Assembly (NCBI GenBank): GCA_019973155.2
Contig: BPQB01000014.1
Span: 1-64,000, forward strand
DNA: 64,000 nt
Direction of reading: 5' to 3'
Source: Phanerochaete sordida
Taxonomy: Eukaryota; Basidiomycota; Agaricomycetes; Polyporales; Phanerochaetaceae
Under the pieces are notes generated by a model that did not search any database, was not told the origin of the DNA, and was given only the letters and a program-made list of their open reading frames with translations. The position numbers and the translations under genes were made by a program. This document shows positions 1 through 12,076 of this stretch, one piece after another (position 1 is the stretch's first letter; each line of letters begins with the position of its first letter).

Positions 1-95
1 TGGACGCGGAGCGCACAAGAACTGGCCCCCGAATGGGCCATTTGGACGCGGAGCGCACAAGAACTGGCCCCCGAATGGGCCGTTTGGACGCGGAA
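1..95. repeat. 42-bp tandem repeat, about 2.2 units
   Basis: The unit begins TGGACGCGGAGCGCACAAGA and restarts at positions 43 and 85. The first two units differ by one base near their ends, and the third breaks off after about 10 bases. The array runs into the window edge, so its true length is unknown. Confidence 0.9.
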
Positions 96-324
96 GGAGC
101 CCTGCTTCCGGGATTTCAAATATATAGACAGATATGCTGCTAAATCAAAAGACATGCAGACCTCACGCAGTCTGTCCATTGTCAAAACTGGAGACTGCTG
201 ATAACAAGCTGATACTTGCCCTTGAAGTACTTTTATATCAGGAACCCAATACGTGCCTCGCTGTCCCTGCAGCCACTCCAGAATTGTTGCCTGGTCACCC
301 ATGAGCGTGAACATACACCAAATC

Positions 325-1435
325 ATGTGTATCATGCCGCTCGCGCAGTGTACGTCCCGGGGTCAAGTGCACACATACCATCTATGTCGACGCGCGCGAG
401 CGCACTCAGCATAACCACGAGGTCCGCGGTCACATGAGTGCCGGGACGCACACCTTCACGCGCGCGTACGCAACTACCTCCTGCTTTGGCGCTGGCGCTG
501 GCCCTGCAGTCGTGTGCACGAAGAGTAGCGTGGCGCAGTTCGAAGCGGTGCGCACGCTGTTGTGTACCGCGACTTGGAACGTTGCAAGGGCCGCAAGGTC
601 CGCGTGCACGATGCCCGATTTGTTCGCACTCGCCACGAGGTCGGCGGTCGAGAAACGCGCGGGCGGCGCCGCAGCTCAGCGGAGCGCGAAGGTCATACTA
701 TAGTGCAGCCCCGCGCTGAGGGCGAAGACGGGCGTGCCTGTGTACCATTTGGACGTGCAGCCGGGCGTCGGGGGGCGGGTGCAGCGCCATGTCCGTCATC
801 TGGATTGCATCGACGTAGGTAGCGGGGTACTGGGTGATGGGCAGGCGGCCTGCGGGCACGGTCTTGCCGGTGACGATGTTGACCATGGTGGTGCCGAGAT
901 AGACGCTCCACAGGAGCGCGTTGGCCTGGAGGTGAGGTCGGGATCGCACGCGGAGATTATCAGGACGCTGCGACTCGCAGCCTTGTTTGATTTCAACGGG
1001 GACAAATTGACCTGTCCGCCGCCCATCTACAGCATGACGAGCGGCTTCCCGACTTTCGCGAGCTCCTTGACGAGTTGCGGCTGGTTCCCGGGCCATGCGA
1101 TACTCATGCGGTCGTGCCCCTCCGCCTCGACGGAATCGTCAATGCCGCCCGCGTACACAACGTCCGCGCCGCGTGCCGCCTGGAGCGTCGCGGCGAAGCC
1201 GCCCGTGTCGGTGCTGCCGATCGGGGTGCCGTTCGCAAAGGCGATAGCGAAGCATACTGCACGGAGGGTCTGCAGCGGGCTGACGAAGATGGGCGGGACG
1301 CCCTGGTAGCTGCACCGCATCTGCGTCGTCGCGTTCGCCCACGGCCGGACGAGCGCGACCTTCTGCGCGGCGCGCTAGAGCGAGAGCGTGCCGTCGTTGT
1401 TCAGCAAGACGATGCGAAGTTGGCGTTTACGTAGT
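325..1435 (-). pseudogene. GH3 beta-xylosidase/beta-glucosidase C-terminal half, decayed
   Basis: Read on the minus strand, this stretch matches the C-terminal half of fungal GH3 beta-xylosidases. It shows IVLLNNDGTLSL, VALVRPWANATTQM, YAGGIDDSVEAEGHDR, MGGGQVNL, VTGKTV-PAGRLPITQYPA, KWYTGTPVF-LSAGLHYS and an FnIII-like end with LATFQVAVHN and LFVHTTAGPAP. Intact members are secreted and cleave xylo-oligosaccharides or beta-glucosides. This copy has in-frame stops at 1375-1377 and 1027-1029, at least two frameshifts (near 960 and near 750), and no N-terminal half. It cannot encode an active enzyme. The family call is from recognised motifs; that it is a dead relic is seen directly. Confidence 0.85.
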
Positions 1436-1827
1436 TCATGAGGCCGAGCAGGAGTCGCGCGTCCGGGAAGTGCGAAGCCGGCGCTGTGGTTGTATGATTG
1501 CACATGACTTGTCTGCACCCTACGTCAGTCCTTGGCATACACCTCGATAGGAGCAATTCGGACGTACGGACTATGTGCTGACATGCAGTACCGGAGAGGG
1601 TCCTACCCGCCACCCTGTGGCTGCGCTCTCGTCTACCCAATCTTGTCGCCTCGCGCGTGAGCTTGCTATCGGGGTATGCTGACAGACGACGCGGACGCTT
1701 TGTGCGCGCAATCCTCGTCAGACGTGAATCTTGGGTGTCGGTTACGTCAAGACGCGAAGTCCGAGACGGGCTACGCGGAATGGGCGTCGGTCGTGAGAAC
1801 ACGCCCGGGCATGGGCGGTATGATGTC

Positions 1828-2048
1828 TTTTTTTTTTTTTTTTTTTTTTTTTTTCCATTCTGCTGGTTTTTGGGAGGGCCGTACAACTACAGGTACATGT
1901 AGCCCTATCTCTACGCATAATTTAAGTGTCCGTGCCGGGTACTCCCCGATAACGCCTAGCAGAACAGGGCGCGTCCGACGCAAAGCTCCCTGGAGCCCTG
2001 GGGACCGCACGGTAACCGGGCCAACCGATTGAACCTACCCTGCCCTAC
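1828..2048 (-). mobile_element. SINE-like retroposed insertion with poly(A) tail and target-site duplication
   Basis: A 221-bp segment starts with 27 consecutive T (1828-1854), which is a poly(A) tail on the minus strand. It is flanked by perfect 15-bp direct repeats GGGCGGTATGATGTC at 1813-1827 and 2049-2063. A poly(A) end abutting a target duplication is the hallmark of LINE-mediated retroposition. Close to the other end the minus strand reads GGTTCAATCGG, resembling a pol III B box but with no clear A box, so a 5'-truncated SINE is possible. A short processed transcript is the alternative. Confidence 0.75.
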
Positions 2049-2063
2049 GGGCGGTATGATGTC

Positions 2064-3335
2064 GTACGTACCTGAGCTGTTTGGGCGTTCGCGCACAGGG
2101 CGTCGACTATTGCGTGGCGGTGAATCCGACGCTGACAGGCACGGTTCGAGCTTATGCAAATGGCCGTCTATGCCTGTATACGTGGGCACAAGCGTGTCAG
2201 GCTCGCACACGGACGACATATTAGCATGCCACGCACCTCGGTACACACCCTTGGCGTGCTATCCTTTGCCTCGTCCGCGTCGGAGCCACGCGGGTTGCGG
2301 TTCGAGGCACGTCCCGCGGTCGAACGTTCCGCAGCAGTTGGCCTATGTTTGGGATCAGGGCGGCCGAAGGGAAGTCCAGAGCACGGAGATCGGGCAGGCG
2401 TAGGTGGTCATACGACTTGGGTGTACGCCGGAAAGGAGTGCGGGGCGCGATCCAGGCTCGAGACGGCGCGGGCCCGCGCAGACAACGGAAAGATATCCAC
2501 GTGTCTCGGCGCATCGACGACGGTTCCGCTGGGACGAGGAACAGATCGCGAAGCGTCCCCCACGTTGAAAGCTTCCGAGGACAGGTCGCTGACGTGCACA
2601 CGGTTCTCCTGAGTAGGCGGTGACGCCACCGCGAAGAAGGGCGTGGCGCAGTTTTGGATGGATGGTAGCACAGCCAGAGGGCCGACCGGCGCGCACAGCA
2701 CTGGGCAAATGGAGAGCGGGCGCACGGGGGTCGGCTGGAAGACGGCTGCGGCGGGGCCAAGCCAACGCGCTCGTACGGCGATCGCTTTCGGTTGCGTGTG
2801 CCGAGAACAACTGGCGATCTCGGTGGTGTTTGGAGGGTGTGTCGCAGCGCGCGCAACACGGGAGCGTGATATCGATAGCACAGGAGACCATGCTGTGGTC
2901 GCTGTCATTGTCGAGCAGCTGCTGGGTTGCAGTGCGGTCTGAAGATAAACGAGACCGGGTACATAGCCCGGGAGCAGAGGCGCGACTCTCAGAGTAGGTC
3001 GAGCCCGTGAACGGGCGACCTCGAGAGCGACCTGCGCGGAATTTTTGCGACGAGGCTCGACAGAGATGGAAGAGTGAGACAGCACCGCCGCGTTGTCGAC
3101 ATCTTGGAGTGATGATTGGCAGTGTCGCGGGCGAGGACAGGGTCGTGGATTATCACCGCCTGGGCGCGTTACGTAAGCGGTATATTGCAAAGGCCCTGGA
3201 CTGACGTTGGTTCCGCCTTGCTTGCCCGCTCCCAACCATCACTCGTTCTCCGCCTCCTGTCCTTGCCCCTTCCTCTCCTCTCGTCCTCCATCTTCCTCCT
3301 CGTTTGCACTGTCTTAAGCATTCTCCGACGCCCTC
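2064..3335. other. Intergenic stretch with no supported gene
   Basis: Open frames up to 275 codons exist on both strands, but none shows a recognisable domain, plausible splice structure or biased composition. The last 200 bases are CT-rich and lie just upstream of the decarboxylase start, as expected for a basidiomycete promoter. Confidence 0.6.
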
Positions 3336-6300
3336 ATGGTCAGGGCTCCGCCAAAAGCTCTCAAGCTCGGCAAGGCTCTCAAGACCGCCGCGAAGCTTCC
3401 GGTACGCGTGCCCAGTCTTGCGACAGGCAGAGGTGGCAGGAACACTTTCTCGCCTCTTGTCGGGGAGAGCCCAGTCGTCGTCCTACGCGTGCAAGTCATC
3501 GGCTGCCACGATCTGCTCGCAAAGGACAGAAATGGCGCGAGTGACCCGTGCGTACCGCTCCTCCTCGGCTCCTCACAGACCCTGACCGTCCCCACAGGTT
3601 TGTCGTCGTCTCGGTCCTCAGCCGCAAGCAGCACACGCCCGTCGCGAAGCGCACTTTGAACCCCACATACCCCGCCAAAGAAGCTACGTTCGACTTCCCC
3701 ATATACCTCTCGCTCGCCGAGAAGCTCGGTGTCGTAGAGCTCGTCATCTGGGACAAGGATATGCTCAGGAAGGATTACCTTGGAGAAGTTGGGATACCCC
3801 TCGAGGATTGGTTCCGTGATGATAACGCATACGATTTTAATGACCCGGACAACAAGGTAACGTCGCACGAAGTCCTCTATCTCTGTCTCGCTCACCCGAA
3901 ACTTAGCCGTTCACGTTCAATGTCGTCTCCACTCGAACGTCCACCCACGCAACAGGTACTATACAAGTCAAGCTCGGATTCGTGCAACCACCAGACGCCC
4001 TCGCTGCGCGCGACTTCCGCGACATCTACGCGGATCTCGTCAAGCTCTCAAGACCAAGTCTCGTCTCCGCGCCGCCGACTGAGGGCATCGGCACCATCAG
4101 GTCGCACGAGGCCGGTCCCGAGTTCGAGGACGACGGCCTCAGCTCTGACGAGGGCGAGTCGTCCACCGACATCGAGGACGAAGAGGAGGTTGCCGCCATG
4201 TCTCGCCTGCGCCAAGGCGTAGCGCCGCTCGCTGCGTCCGATTCGGTCCTCCCGCCGCCCAGCCCTACGCTAGACGACCCCCAGATGACTCCGACGACCT
4301 CTTCCACGATGAAGACACCCATAGCTTCGGCGGATAAACGTCGGTCGCCATCGTTCACGAAGAAGTTCCTGCGGCGTCCGAGTAGCAAGCGGTCTTCCTC
4401 GCTCGACTCGAGCATGGTGCCTTCGGCGTTGTCGGTGTCGCCCTCGACCCCAAACCTGCCCAGTGGCGGCATCACTCCCCCGCTGACACCACCTGGTGCT
4501 GTCACCGCGCGCCCGTCAGCTGCGGCAGGCAAGGCGCGGTTCCGCAAGTCATGGGGCGTAAAGAGTAAGGACTACAACTTCTCTCCCAGCCACGACATCA
4601 TCGGCATCGTCATGCTGGAGATTGAGAAAGCGACTGACTTGCCCAAGCTGAAGAACAGTGAGTGACCTTACATCGGGCCGCGCATATATGCTGATAAATT
4701 GCAGTGACACGAACGGGATGGGATATGGACCCGTTCGTCGTCATCTCGTTCGGGAAGAAGGTCTTCCGCACTCGCGTTATCCGGCACTCGCTCAATCCCC
4801 ACTGGGACGAGAAGTTGCTGTTCCATGTGCGACGCTACGAAAGCGCCTTCCAGGTACACATGGCGGTTCTTGACTGGGACAAGCTGTCGTCCAACGACCA
4901 TGTCGGCTCCGCAAGCTTTTCGGTATCAGAGCTGCTCGCGAAGGCGCCAAAGAAGGACGAGAAGACTGGCCTCTACCCCGAAGACAATGATGGCACGCAG
5001 GACAGTATGCAGGACTTTGTCCTGCCGCTGCAGACGGAGAAGTCGTCGCCATGGGAGGCGAAGCACCATCCCGTGCTCACCGTTCGCGCGAAGTACCAGC
5101 CGTACGACGCCCTCCGACAGCGCTTCTGGCGGCAGTACCTCAAGCAGTACGACACGGACGACAGCGGCACGATCTCGCGCCTTGAGCTGACGTCGATGCT
5201 AGACTCGCTCGGGTCGACGCTCAGCCGGCAGACCGTCGACTCGTTCTTCACGCGGTTCGACAAGCGGCCCGACGAGGTTCTCACTGTTGACGAGGCAATT
5301 CAGTGTCTCGAGACCGAGCTATGCCGCCCGCCGTCCGAGCGGAAGCGGATCGACGGCGATGACGCGGCGCTGGACACGAGCGCGCCCGTCACGCCGAACG
5401 TGCTTGGCGGCACACATACGCAGTTTGACCTCAACCTCGACAAGCTCGACTTCTCGGGCCCGCCGCAAAACATTCCAGCGCCGGACCCCGAGCCATTGCG
5501 GAAACCGGCGCAACCGGCGCCGCAGCCTACGGAGCCGATGCAACAGCCGCTGCACGAGGTCGCGACGATCACGCGAACGTCGTCGCCGCGGATCGGGTTC
5601 GAGCGGCAGGTGTCGACGGCGTCGTCGGATGCGGAGGACTCGTCGGGCTCGGTGTCGGGCTCGGGCTCGAACTCGCCGGCCTCGGACGACGGGCTGGAGC
5701 GCGTGATCAACGTGAAGAGCTGCCCGCTGTGCCACCGGCCGCGCATGAACGCGAAGGCGGAGGTCGACATCGTGACGCACATGGCGGTATGTGCGAGCCA
5801 GGACTGGGCGCGCGTCGACCGCATCGTCGTGGGCAACTTTGTCACCGCGAGCCAGGCGCAGCGGAAGTGGTACACGAAGGTCATCTCGAAGGTCTCGAGC
5901 GGCGACTATCGGCTTGGCGCGGTGCGTGTGCAGGGTTCTTGGCTGTTTGCGCTGTACTGACCAGCCTTGCAGAACTCAGCGAACATCATCGTGCAGAACC
6001 GTATCACCGGCCAGCTTGAGGAGGAGAAGATGCAGGTATACGTACGCCTCGGCATCCGACTGCTATACAAGGGTTGGAAGGGCCGTATGGAGGGCGCGCG
6101 AGCCCGTCGACTCCTCAAGTCCCTGTCGATCAAGCAGGGTGTGAAGTACGACTCGCCCGAGTCTGCGCGCGACATCCCAGCCTTCATCGAGTTCCACAAG
6201 CTCAAGGTCGACGAAATCCTGAGGCCTATCGATGAATTCAGTAAGTCAAACCGTGTCTCTAGATCATCGAGATACTGACCTTCGCGCGTTTAGAAACCTT

Positions 6301-7006
6301 CAACGAGTTCTTCTACCGCGAGCTCAAGCCCGACGCACGTCCGGTTGAGAATCCCGACGACCCTTACCGGCTCGTCAGCGGCGCCGACTGCCGTCTCATG
6401 GTCTTCGAGACGGTCAACGAGGCGACGCGACTATGGATCAAGGGCCGCGACTTCTCTGTGCAGCGCCTCCTTGGCGAGGCATATGCGCACGAGGCGGAGC
6501 GGTACAACGGCGGCGCGCTGTGCATTTTCCGCCTCGCACCGCAGGACTACCATCGTTTCCACTCGCCGGTCGATGGTGTCATCGGAAAAATGACGTACAT
6601 CTCCGGCGAGTACTACACTGTCAATGTAAGGATCTGTTCTTGGTGAGATGTCCCTTCGCTAACGTTTCTGCAGCCGCAAGCTATTAGGACCGCGCTCGAC
6701 GTCTACGGCGAGAACGCGCGCAAGATCGTGCCCATCGACAGCCCGCAGTTCGGCCGCGTCATGGCCGTCTGTATCGGCGCGATGATGGTCGGCAGCATCA
6801 AGACGACCGTGAACGAGGGCGACTTTGTCAAGCGCGGCCAGGAGTTTGGCTACTTCGCGTTCGGCGGGTCGACCATCGTCGTACTGTTCGAGAAGGGCGT
6901 CGTCGAGTGGGACGAGGACCTCCTAATCAACGGCCGCGCGTGTCTCGAGACCCTGGTGCGCGTCGGCATGGGCATCGGGCGCAGCCACCGCGCGACGTCG
7001 CCGTAA
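3336..7006 (+). CDS. psd2: Phosphatidylserine decarboxylase, C2/EF-hand type (PSD2-like)
   Basis: This enzyme decarboxylates phosphatidylserine to phosphatidylethanolamine at Golgi/endosomal membranes in fungi. Exons 3336-3547, 3598-3856, 3907-4657, 4705-5921, 5973-6240, 6294-6625 and 6674-7006 stay in phase and give 1123 residues, usual for Psd2. Two C2 domains (about 48-155 and 395-530) would bind lipid and calcium. An EF-hand loop, [12 protein letters not shown], starts near 557. A Cys/His cluster, CPLCHRPRM then HMAVC, starts near 747. The catalytic part ends with FGGSTIVV; the Gly-Ser bond at Ser1079 is the expected self-cleavage site that creates the pyruvoyl group. Ser/Thr/acidic linkers separate the modules. 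All six introns are 47-53 nt. The family is secure; localisation is from homology. Confidence 0.95.
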
Positions 7007-7376
7007 TACTCCGCACTCCGCACTTCGGACTTAACCTACACTATTCGCATCGGGATCGTCACGACTATCACGGACCTCACCCGCATCGCCTCCATTTTGG
7101 ATTGTGTTCTACAGTAATGTCTTTATTGCTATACCTACATGTCCCGACCTTAATGTCACCTACACGAGAGTCTACGGTATAAGTTATTGCTCCTTGCATC
7201 TTTGTCTCCCAAACCCGCATGTTCCGTGGCATCACTACCTATACAGAATACAGAAGTTTCTTGCGTTCAGTCTCGATCGCGTGAAGGCCTTGTGTTCTCG
7301 TAAACTCGTCGATGGCGGGTGAAGAGGTGAGGGGCGCCTCCCTCGATACTAGTAGCTAAATGGATGCTTGTTTTAA

Positions 7377-7456
7377 GGCGAGATGGCCGAGCGGTCTAAG
7401 GCGCCAGACTAAGGATCTGGTCCGAAAGGGCGTGGGTTCGAATCCCACTCTCGTCA
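7377..7456 (+). tRNA. tRNA-Leu(AAG)
   Basis: The acceptor stem GGCGAGA pairs with TCTCGTC (one G-U), followed by discriminator A. The D-arm box TGGCCGAGCGG, a seven-base anticodon loop CTAAGGA with anticodon AAG at 7411-7413, a short class II variable arm and T-arm GTGGGTTCGAATCCCAC are all present. There is no intron. TTTT two bases past the end is a pol III terminator. Confidence 0.96.
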
Positions 7457-7691
7457 TACCTTTTGCTGCCCATGGCGGCGTACGGTGTGTCGCGATGCGG
7501 TAGCCGGCTCGTGGCTCGTGGAGTCGAGTCGTTTTACTCCAGAAAGGGAAATCAAACGGCAAGCGATTGTTCCAATAATTTGTACGATGTACTCTCTGTA
7601 ACGAGACCGAATAGCTCCGCTGCACAGTCACGGACTGCTCTTCTCCGTGGGACATCCTGTCTGCGAAGCAGGCTCCGCTTCCTCCCTTGTT

Positions 7692-9203
7692 TCATCTGCG
7701 GTTGCCACGATGATGAGCTACAATTGAGGAGGCAATGGACGCATCCGGCTGACCTGCGTCATCGTTCGGGCTGACAAGCGACAGATACTTCTTCAGTTTC
7801 GTCATATGAGCGCAAAAGTCTTCGAGTGCCCTTCGATCAACGGGCAAAACCGTGCATAAGCACACGAATGCTTTTTCGCCGTGAACAGTTGGGCTGCGAT
7901 CGATTTTCGTGGCTTGAACGATATACTTAATCGTTCGACAGATCGCGCGATGCGGCACTTCGGGATGCTTCCACGCACGAGCGAAGCATTCCTTCGAGCA
8001 GTAGGTTACGCGGTTGCAGCCAGAGCATGCTGCAAACCGTCGTTGAGCCCCAGCGAATGTCTCCTTGCAACCCGGCGCGCAACAACGGTCGAAGTTCAGC
8101 TGCTGGAAGCTGTGATATGCCGCATATGCCGGTTCCTTGTACATGGTGCGCATTTCTCTCACGCATTCGACAATCGGCTCCGTGTATTTGTCGATATCAT
8201 GTGGTAGGTTGAGCTTGGCGTGCCAGGCTGTTGCGGCCATCTGGAACTTGAGAAGCCATTGCCCGAGAGCGTCTCTCATTTCAGAAGACGCAGTCGACTG
8301 GAACCGAGGGATGAGCTTGACGGCCTCGATGCTGACGGACATGGTAGTACGAAGGAGAGCCCCTTCATCGACCTGCTCCGCCGCCCGGGAGAACAGTGCG
8401 CGTGTCTCGTTCTCGTCGAATATGAGCGCGAGTGCCACATATAAATCCGCCACCTGTTTGAGAACGTCTATGGTGAAGGTATGGAATCCAGGCCCATATT
8501 GGGGCGGGGCGGGGGCAGACAGCGCACCGAGAGCGATCTCAGCGATTGCAGTAAACCGCCCCGGAAGGCTAGGTGATCTGAGAATGGGCAGAACGAGAGC
8601 CTTCTTAAAGATTCCGACCAGGACGTGGAAGAGGCCGACGTATATTGGGTTTGGGTGGAGCTTCATCCACGCACCCAGAGCGGCTATGGAGCTGTCGATG
8701 CCGTATGGGAGGGCGTCGCGAGGGGCTCGAGGCCACGGCGTGCTTGCGCTTCGATGCGCCTGAGGCGATCTGATCTTCTCGACCTTGTGCCCATCCCACA
8801 GCGGGTAGAGCGCAGCATGGATGACGCGGGCAAAGTATAGTCCCAGCTCGATGTACGTACACGGGCTGCCTCTGCGTCCGTTTTCATGAATCGCCTTGAG
8901 CCGTCCGTCTGTGATATCACACCTGCAGGTGCTCATCTCGCCCTCCAAACGACCAATTTCTTCGTCCGACCTGGGCACGGTAATGAATCTGGCACAAGCG
9001 TCGAAGAGCGCATGATGGCGAATACGCAGTATCTCGTGGTTTTGGGAGCGGAGATGAGGATGAAGCAGGCTCACGACGCAGCCGTGAAGGCATTGGGCGC
9101 AGTGCTGGGGGTTGTGCGGATCGGCGAGAGATTTAGTGAAAAGAGCGATGATGAAAGTCGCGTCGACTGCGTTGCCGAGCACGCGCAGATTCTTAGACGG
9201 CAT
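7692..9203 (-). CDS. MYND zinc-finger protein, family A copy 1
   Basis: One uninterrupted exon encodes 503 residues. A MYND finger at about 375-422 has the order C-x4-C, CSGC, YCSKEC and a final His/Cys pair, which typically binds proline-rich partners. The N-terminal 370 residues are helical-looking and match only the paralogue at 15.4 kb, which shares SLADPHNPQ-like, FITVPR, LPYGID-SIAAL and HMTKLKKYLSLV blocks. Upstream there is an in-frame stop, and an apparent 5'-UTR intron ends in CTACAG fifteen bases before the ATG. No SET domain is present, so it is probably an adaptor or regulator and not a methyltransferase. Function unknown. Confidence 0.85.
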   Translation of the reverse strand: MPSKNLRVLGNAVDATFIIALFTKSLADPHNPQHCAQCLHGCVVSLLHPHLRSQNHEILRIRHHALFDACARFITVPRSDEEIGRLEGEMSTCRCDITDGRLKAIHENGRRGSPCTYIELGLYFARVIHAALYPLWDGHKVEKIRSPQAHRSASTPWPRAPRDALPYGIDSSIAALGAWMKLHPNPIYVGLFHVLVGIFKKALVLPILRSPSLPGRFTAIAEIALGALSAPAPPQYGPGFHTFTIDVLKQVADLYVALALIFDENETRALFSRAAEQVDEGALLRTTMSVSIEAVKLIPRFQSTASSEMRDALGQWLLKFQMAATAWHAKLNLPHDIDKYTEPIVECVREMRTMYKEPAYAAYHSFQQLNFDRCCAPGCKETFAGAQRRFAACSGCNRVTYCSKECFARAWKHPEVPHRAICRTIKYIVQATKIDRSPTVHGEKAFVCLCTVLPVDRRALEDFCAHMTKLKKYLSLVSPNDDAGQPDASIASSIVAHHRGNRR

Positions 9204-12076
9204 CCTCGAGCAGATGTCCTGTAGAGGGCTACTTTAGCGTCATCAGCGAACGCATGATACCGAGATGATGTCCTTACCAGTCACAGGAACGGTGGCGGTC
9301 GCTGTAGAGCTGAGGTCGCAGGAGAAGACGGCCAACCCCACCAATCTGGGCATCACGTGCTGGATGCGAATGCAGAAGTAGGATTACTTTCTCTGGAGGT
9401 GTCCTACGATGAGCCCTACAGCACTGACCAGCGCATGACGGATCTCGCGGCATCCTTCAGCCCTTAAGGTCGCCCGTAGAGCATGCCTTTCGTATATTTG
9501 AGAGGACGCCTGAAAGCATAAGATACACTGGCCATACAAAAAATAAGCCCAAGCCGGCAGCTTCGGGCACTGAGCAGCCACTCATCGAGACGTCTACGAA
9601 GTAAGCTCCTGCTAGCAGGTAACACTAGCAAACCGTCAGTCTAGAACGACGCGAGCGGGAGCGTCGCACGCACCTGATCACGACCGTAGTAGCATTTAAC
9701 GAACACCGCTCACGGAGGCGGCGTTTGCTAGGCCATCCGCAGGTTCCAGCGATGTTTACCGACCGCTAACAGACCGGACATCCTACTTCTTTGAGTCCGC
9801 GCTCGCGCTGGCCGTTCGCGAAAGCAAAAGATCCGTGCACTCACGAGTCCTGGACTATGCGCCCAATGCTGGGCCTTCGCAAGCGTCCGAGCGGAAACTT
9901 ACGAGACGCCACGAGGGGCATTCTAGGCACATGGTTCCAGCAGGAGATGCCCGAGATAGACCCTCGGAAGATCCCATTGCCCAACAAACGGGGTCGCGCG
10001 CCATTCAACCGACCATGTCCGACATCGACGGCGGAGAGATCGTGCAGGGGCCCGCACCGCCGCCTGCGCACCAGGAATGGAGGGTGCGTGCCCCGTGCGG
10101 CGTCGCTCCGACGTGCATCGGGCAGCGTGCGAGCGAGCGCGGCGGATGCGGGTCGACGGGGGTCGCTGTCGGCCGCGTGGCGAGGGCAGCACGCCGGACG
10201 CTGCTGGGATCATTGCTCGTGCCATGTGCCGTCTCCGCACGGCAGGACCGCGGGGCGCACGCGGGCCAATGGCGCGCGGGGGCGTGCGGCGCAGCGTGGC
10301 CGCCACAAGGGCGCCGGGTTCTGTGGAGAACGCGGACAGGGCCCGGGGGTGTGCTCGGGCCTGGACGCGGTGGGCGCTGACGCGAGCACGGCGTCGGCTC
10401 GCGCGTGGAATGTAGGTGCGCGCGGTGAGATCTTGAGAGGTGGCGTGCTGCAGGGCGAAGGGTGCGCGGTTCGCGGGAGGGGCTCGCCGTGGATGGTAGG
10501 GGTGGGTGAGAGCAGGACTAAGCAGCGTGTTCGCGGAACAGCGAGGCCCTGTTGGCGGAGGCAGAGTCAAGGTCGGGCACCCGGCGGAGGCATTAGGGGA
10601 CCCACCGAGACATACACGAGCACACGACGGACGCTGCCATTGGCCGCGGGCGCAGCGCGCACATGGCCGGGTCCACCTCGGATTGGGCGCGGGATGCGAG
10701 GGCGTGAAGGGCGGAGGCAATAGGGTGGACGGCGCGTAGCAACCGTCGTCGGCTGGCGGACCGTGCTGGTCAAGGCGCGCGCACCGCCGTGCGATGGAAC
10801 TGGCTGTGGCGGTCGGAAATGCGTGTCCGGGGGTGCGACGCGCGTGCTGTCAGACTTTGGTGTTGTCCCTGTTGTGAGGACGGCGGTTGATATCAGACAC
10901 GAGCAGTCTGGGCGCAGTCGGGCTTGTCCGACATCGCCATAAGTCGATGGAGGGGACGGACGCCGTCTGCCCGAGGATGATGAGTGCTTCGAGAAAGAAA
11001 TCGCTGCGTGCACTGTTCGCCTATTGGCTCGGAGGCCTGGCACGTCCGGATTTCCGACAAAATTTAGGAATTGGTTGTAAAACCTGGCGGAGAACGATCA
11101 AATCCGTGGCAAATGCCTGAGCGCGTGGCGTGTCGGGTCGAGGCACGCGCACGACCGACCGACGCCTACCCATCTTCCCGAGCAGGCATGGCACTGGCGG
11201 CCCGCGCGAGTCTGGCCCTCTGCGGCGGGAGGCCGAGGGCGCTGCACGACGGCTCGTTCCAGAAGAGGCGGGCCGCTGGTGCCTGGTGCATCGAAATTGG
11301 GGGTCGCGTTCTTATCTGACGACCTGCATGGCCATCTCAATTCTGAGGGCAAGAAGATGGGCCTGTGCATGACGTTGCGCGGCCAGAGCATCGCCTGGCG
11401 TTGTGCGCAGCGGCAGGCGACATCCGAGCGTGAGGACGCGTGCCCCGCCGAGGGCGTCGGCGCCGGGCCCCTCGCGCACGGTGATTGGGCAGCGCAAGGC
11501 TAGCTGGGCGGCCTCGCCCGCCGCGGCGGTGCCTTCAGAATCAGGCACAGACTTAGCCCCGGATGGAGGTTATTGGCTCGGAGCGGCGGCGTCGCGCCAG
11601 GGCGCACCGTGGCCTATCCTGGCGCGTCTGGGCAGGCGACGCGGCGCGGGGCCACGCCAGCGTCGCGGGGGCGTTCTGGATGAGTGCTTGGCCTAGCGGC
11701 GGCGGTGCATGAGCCGGCCTGGCGTCCTCGCGAGCGTGCTGCCCCCCGAGCTGGCAGAGCCAGGCTATCAGTCAAAGTCGGCGCAGAATACACGAACAAA
11801 AGACAGAAAAAGAAAGAACAGAAGGAAATATTCGAGGGTGTGCAACGTGGTTTAGGCATCGACGGAGGCTCTGGTCTGGAAAAGCGGGAAGGGGAGGATG
11901 GAAAGCGGCGGCGTGGCAAAATCGAGAGCCGGCGTTTGTCCTCAGATCGGGTGCAGATCGCCAGGCGCCCGAAAGCGCTCCCGCTGCCAAGTCAAAAGCG
12001 CTTTGCCCTCGTTCTCTCTCTCCCGCACACCACGACCTGCGCCCCCTCTCCCACGTCGCACGACCCTTCGCGCAAC
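9204..12076. other. Long gene-poor interval
   Basis: About 2.9 kb, very GC-rich between 10.0 and 11.7 kb. Frames of up to 310 codons occur on both strands but are Arg/Ala/Gly/Pro-rich, as expected of GC-rich noncoding DNA, and I recognise no domain. The final 150 bases are CT-rich, consistent with the promoter of the F-box gene. Confidence 0.5.

Noticed and set aside
2408..3235. 275-codon open frame on the minus strand upstream of psd2
   Set aside because: No recognisable domain, composition like GC-rich noncoding DNA, several overlapping frames of similar size on both strands, and it overlaps the likely psd2 promoter.
9791..10723. 310- and 265-codon frames on opposite strands in the 10-kb region
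   Set aside because: Both are Arg/Ala/Gly/Pro-rich, overlap each other, lack splice structure or motifs, and lie in a locally very GC-rich stretch where long frames arise by chance.
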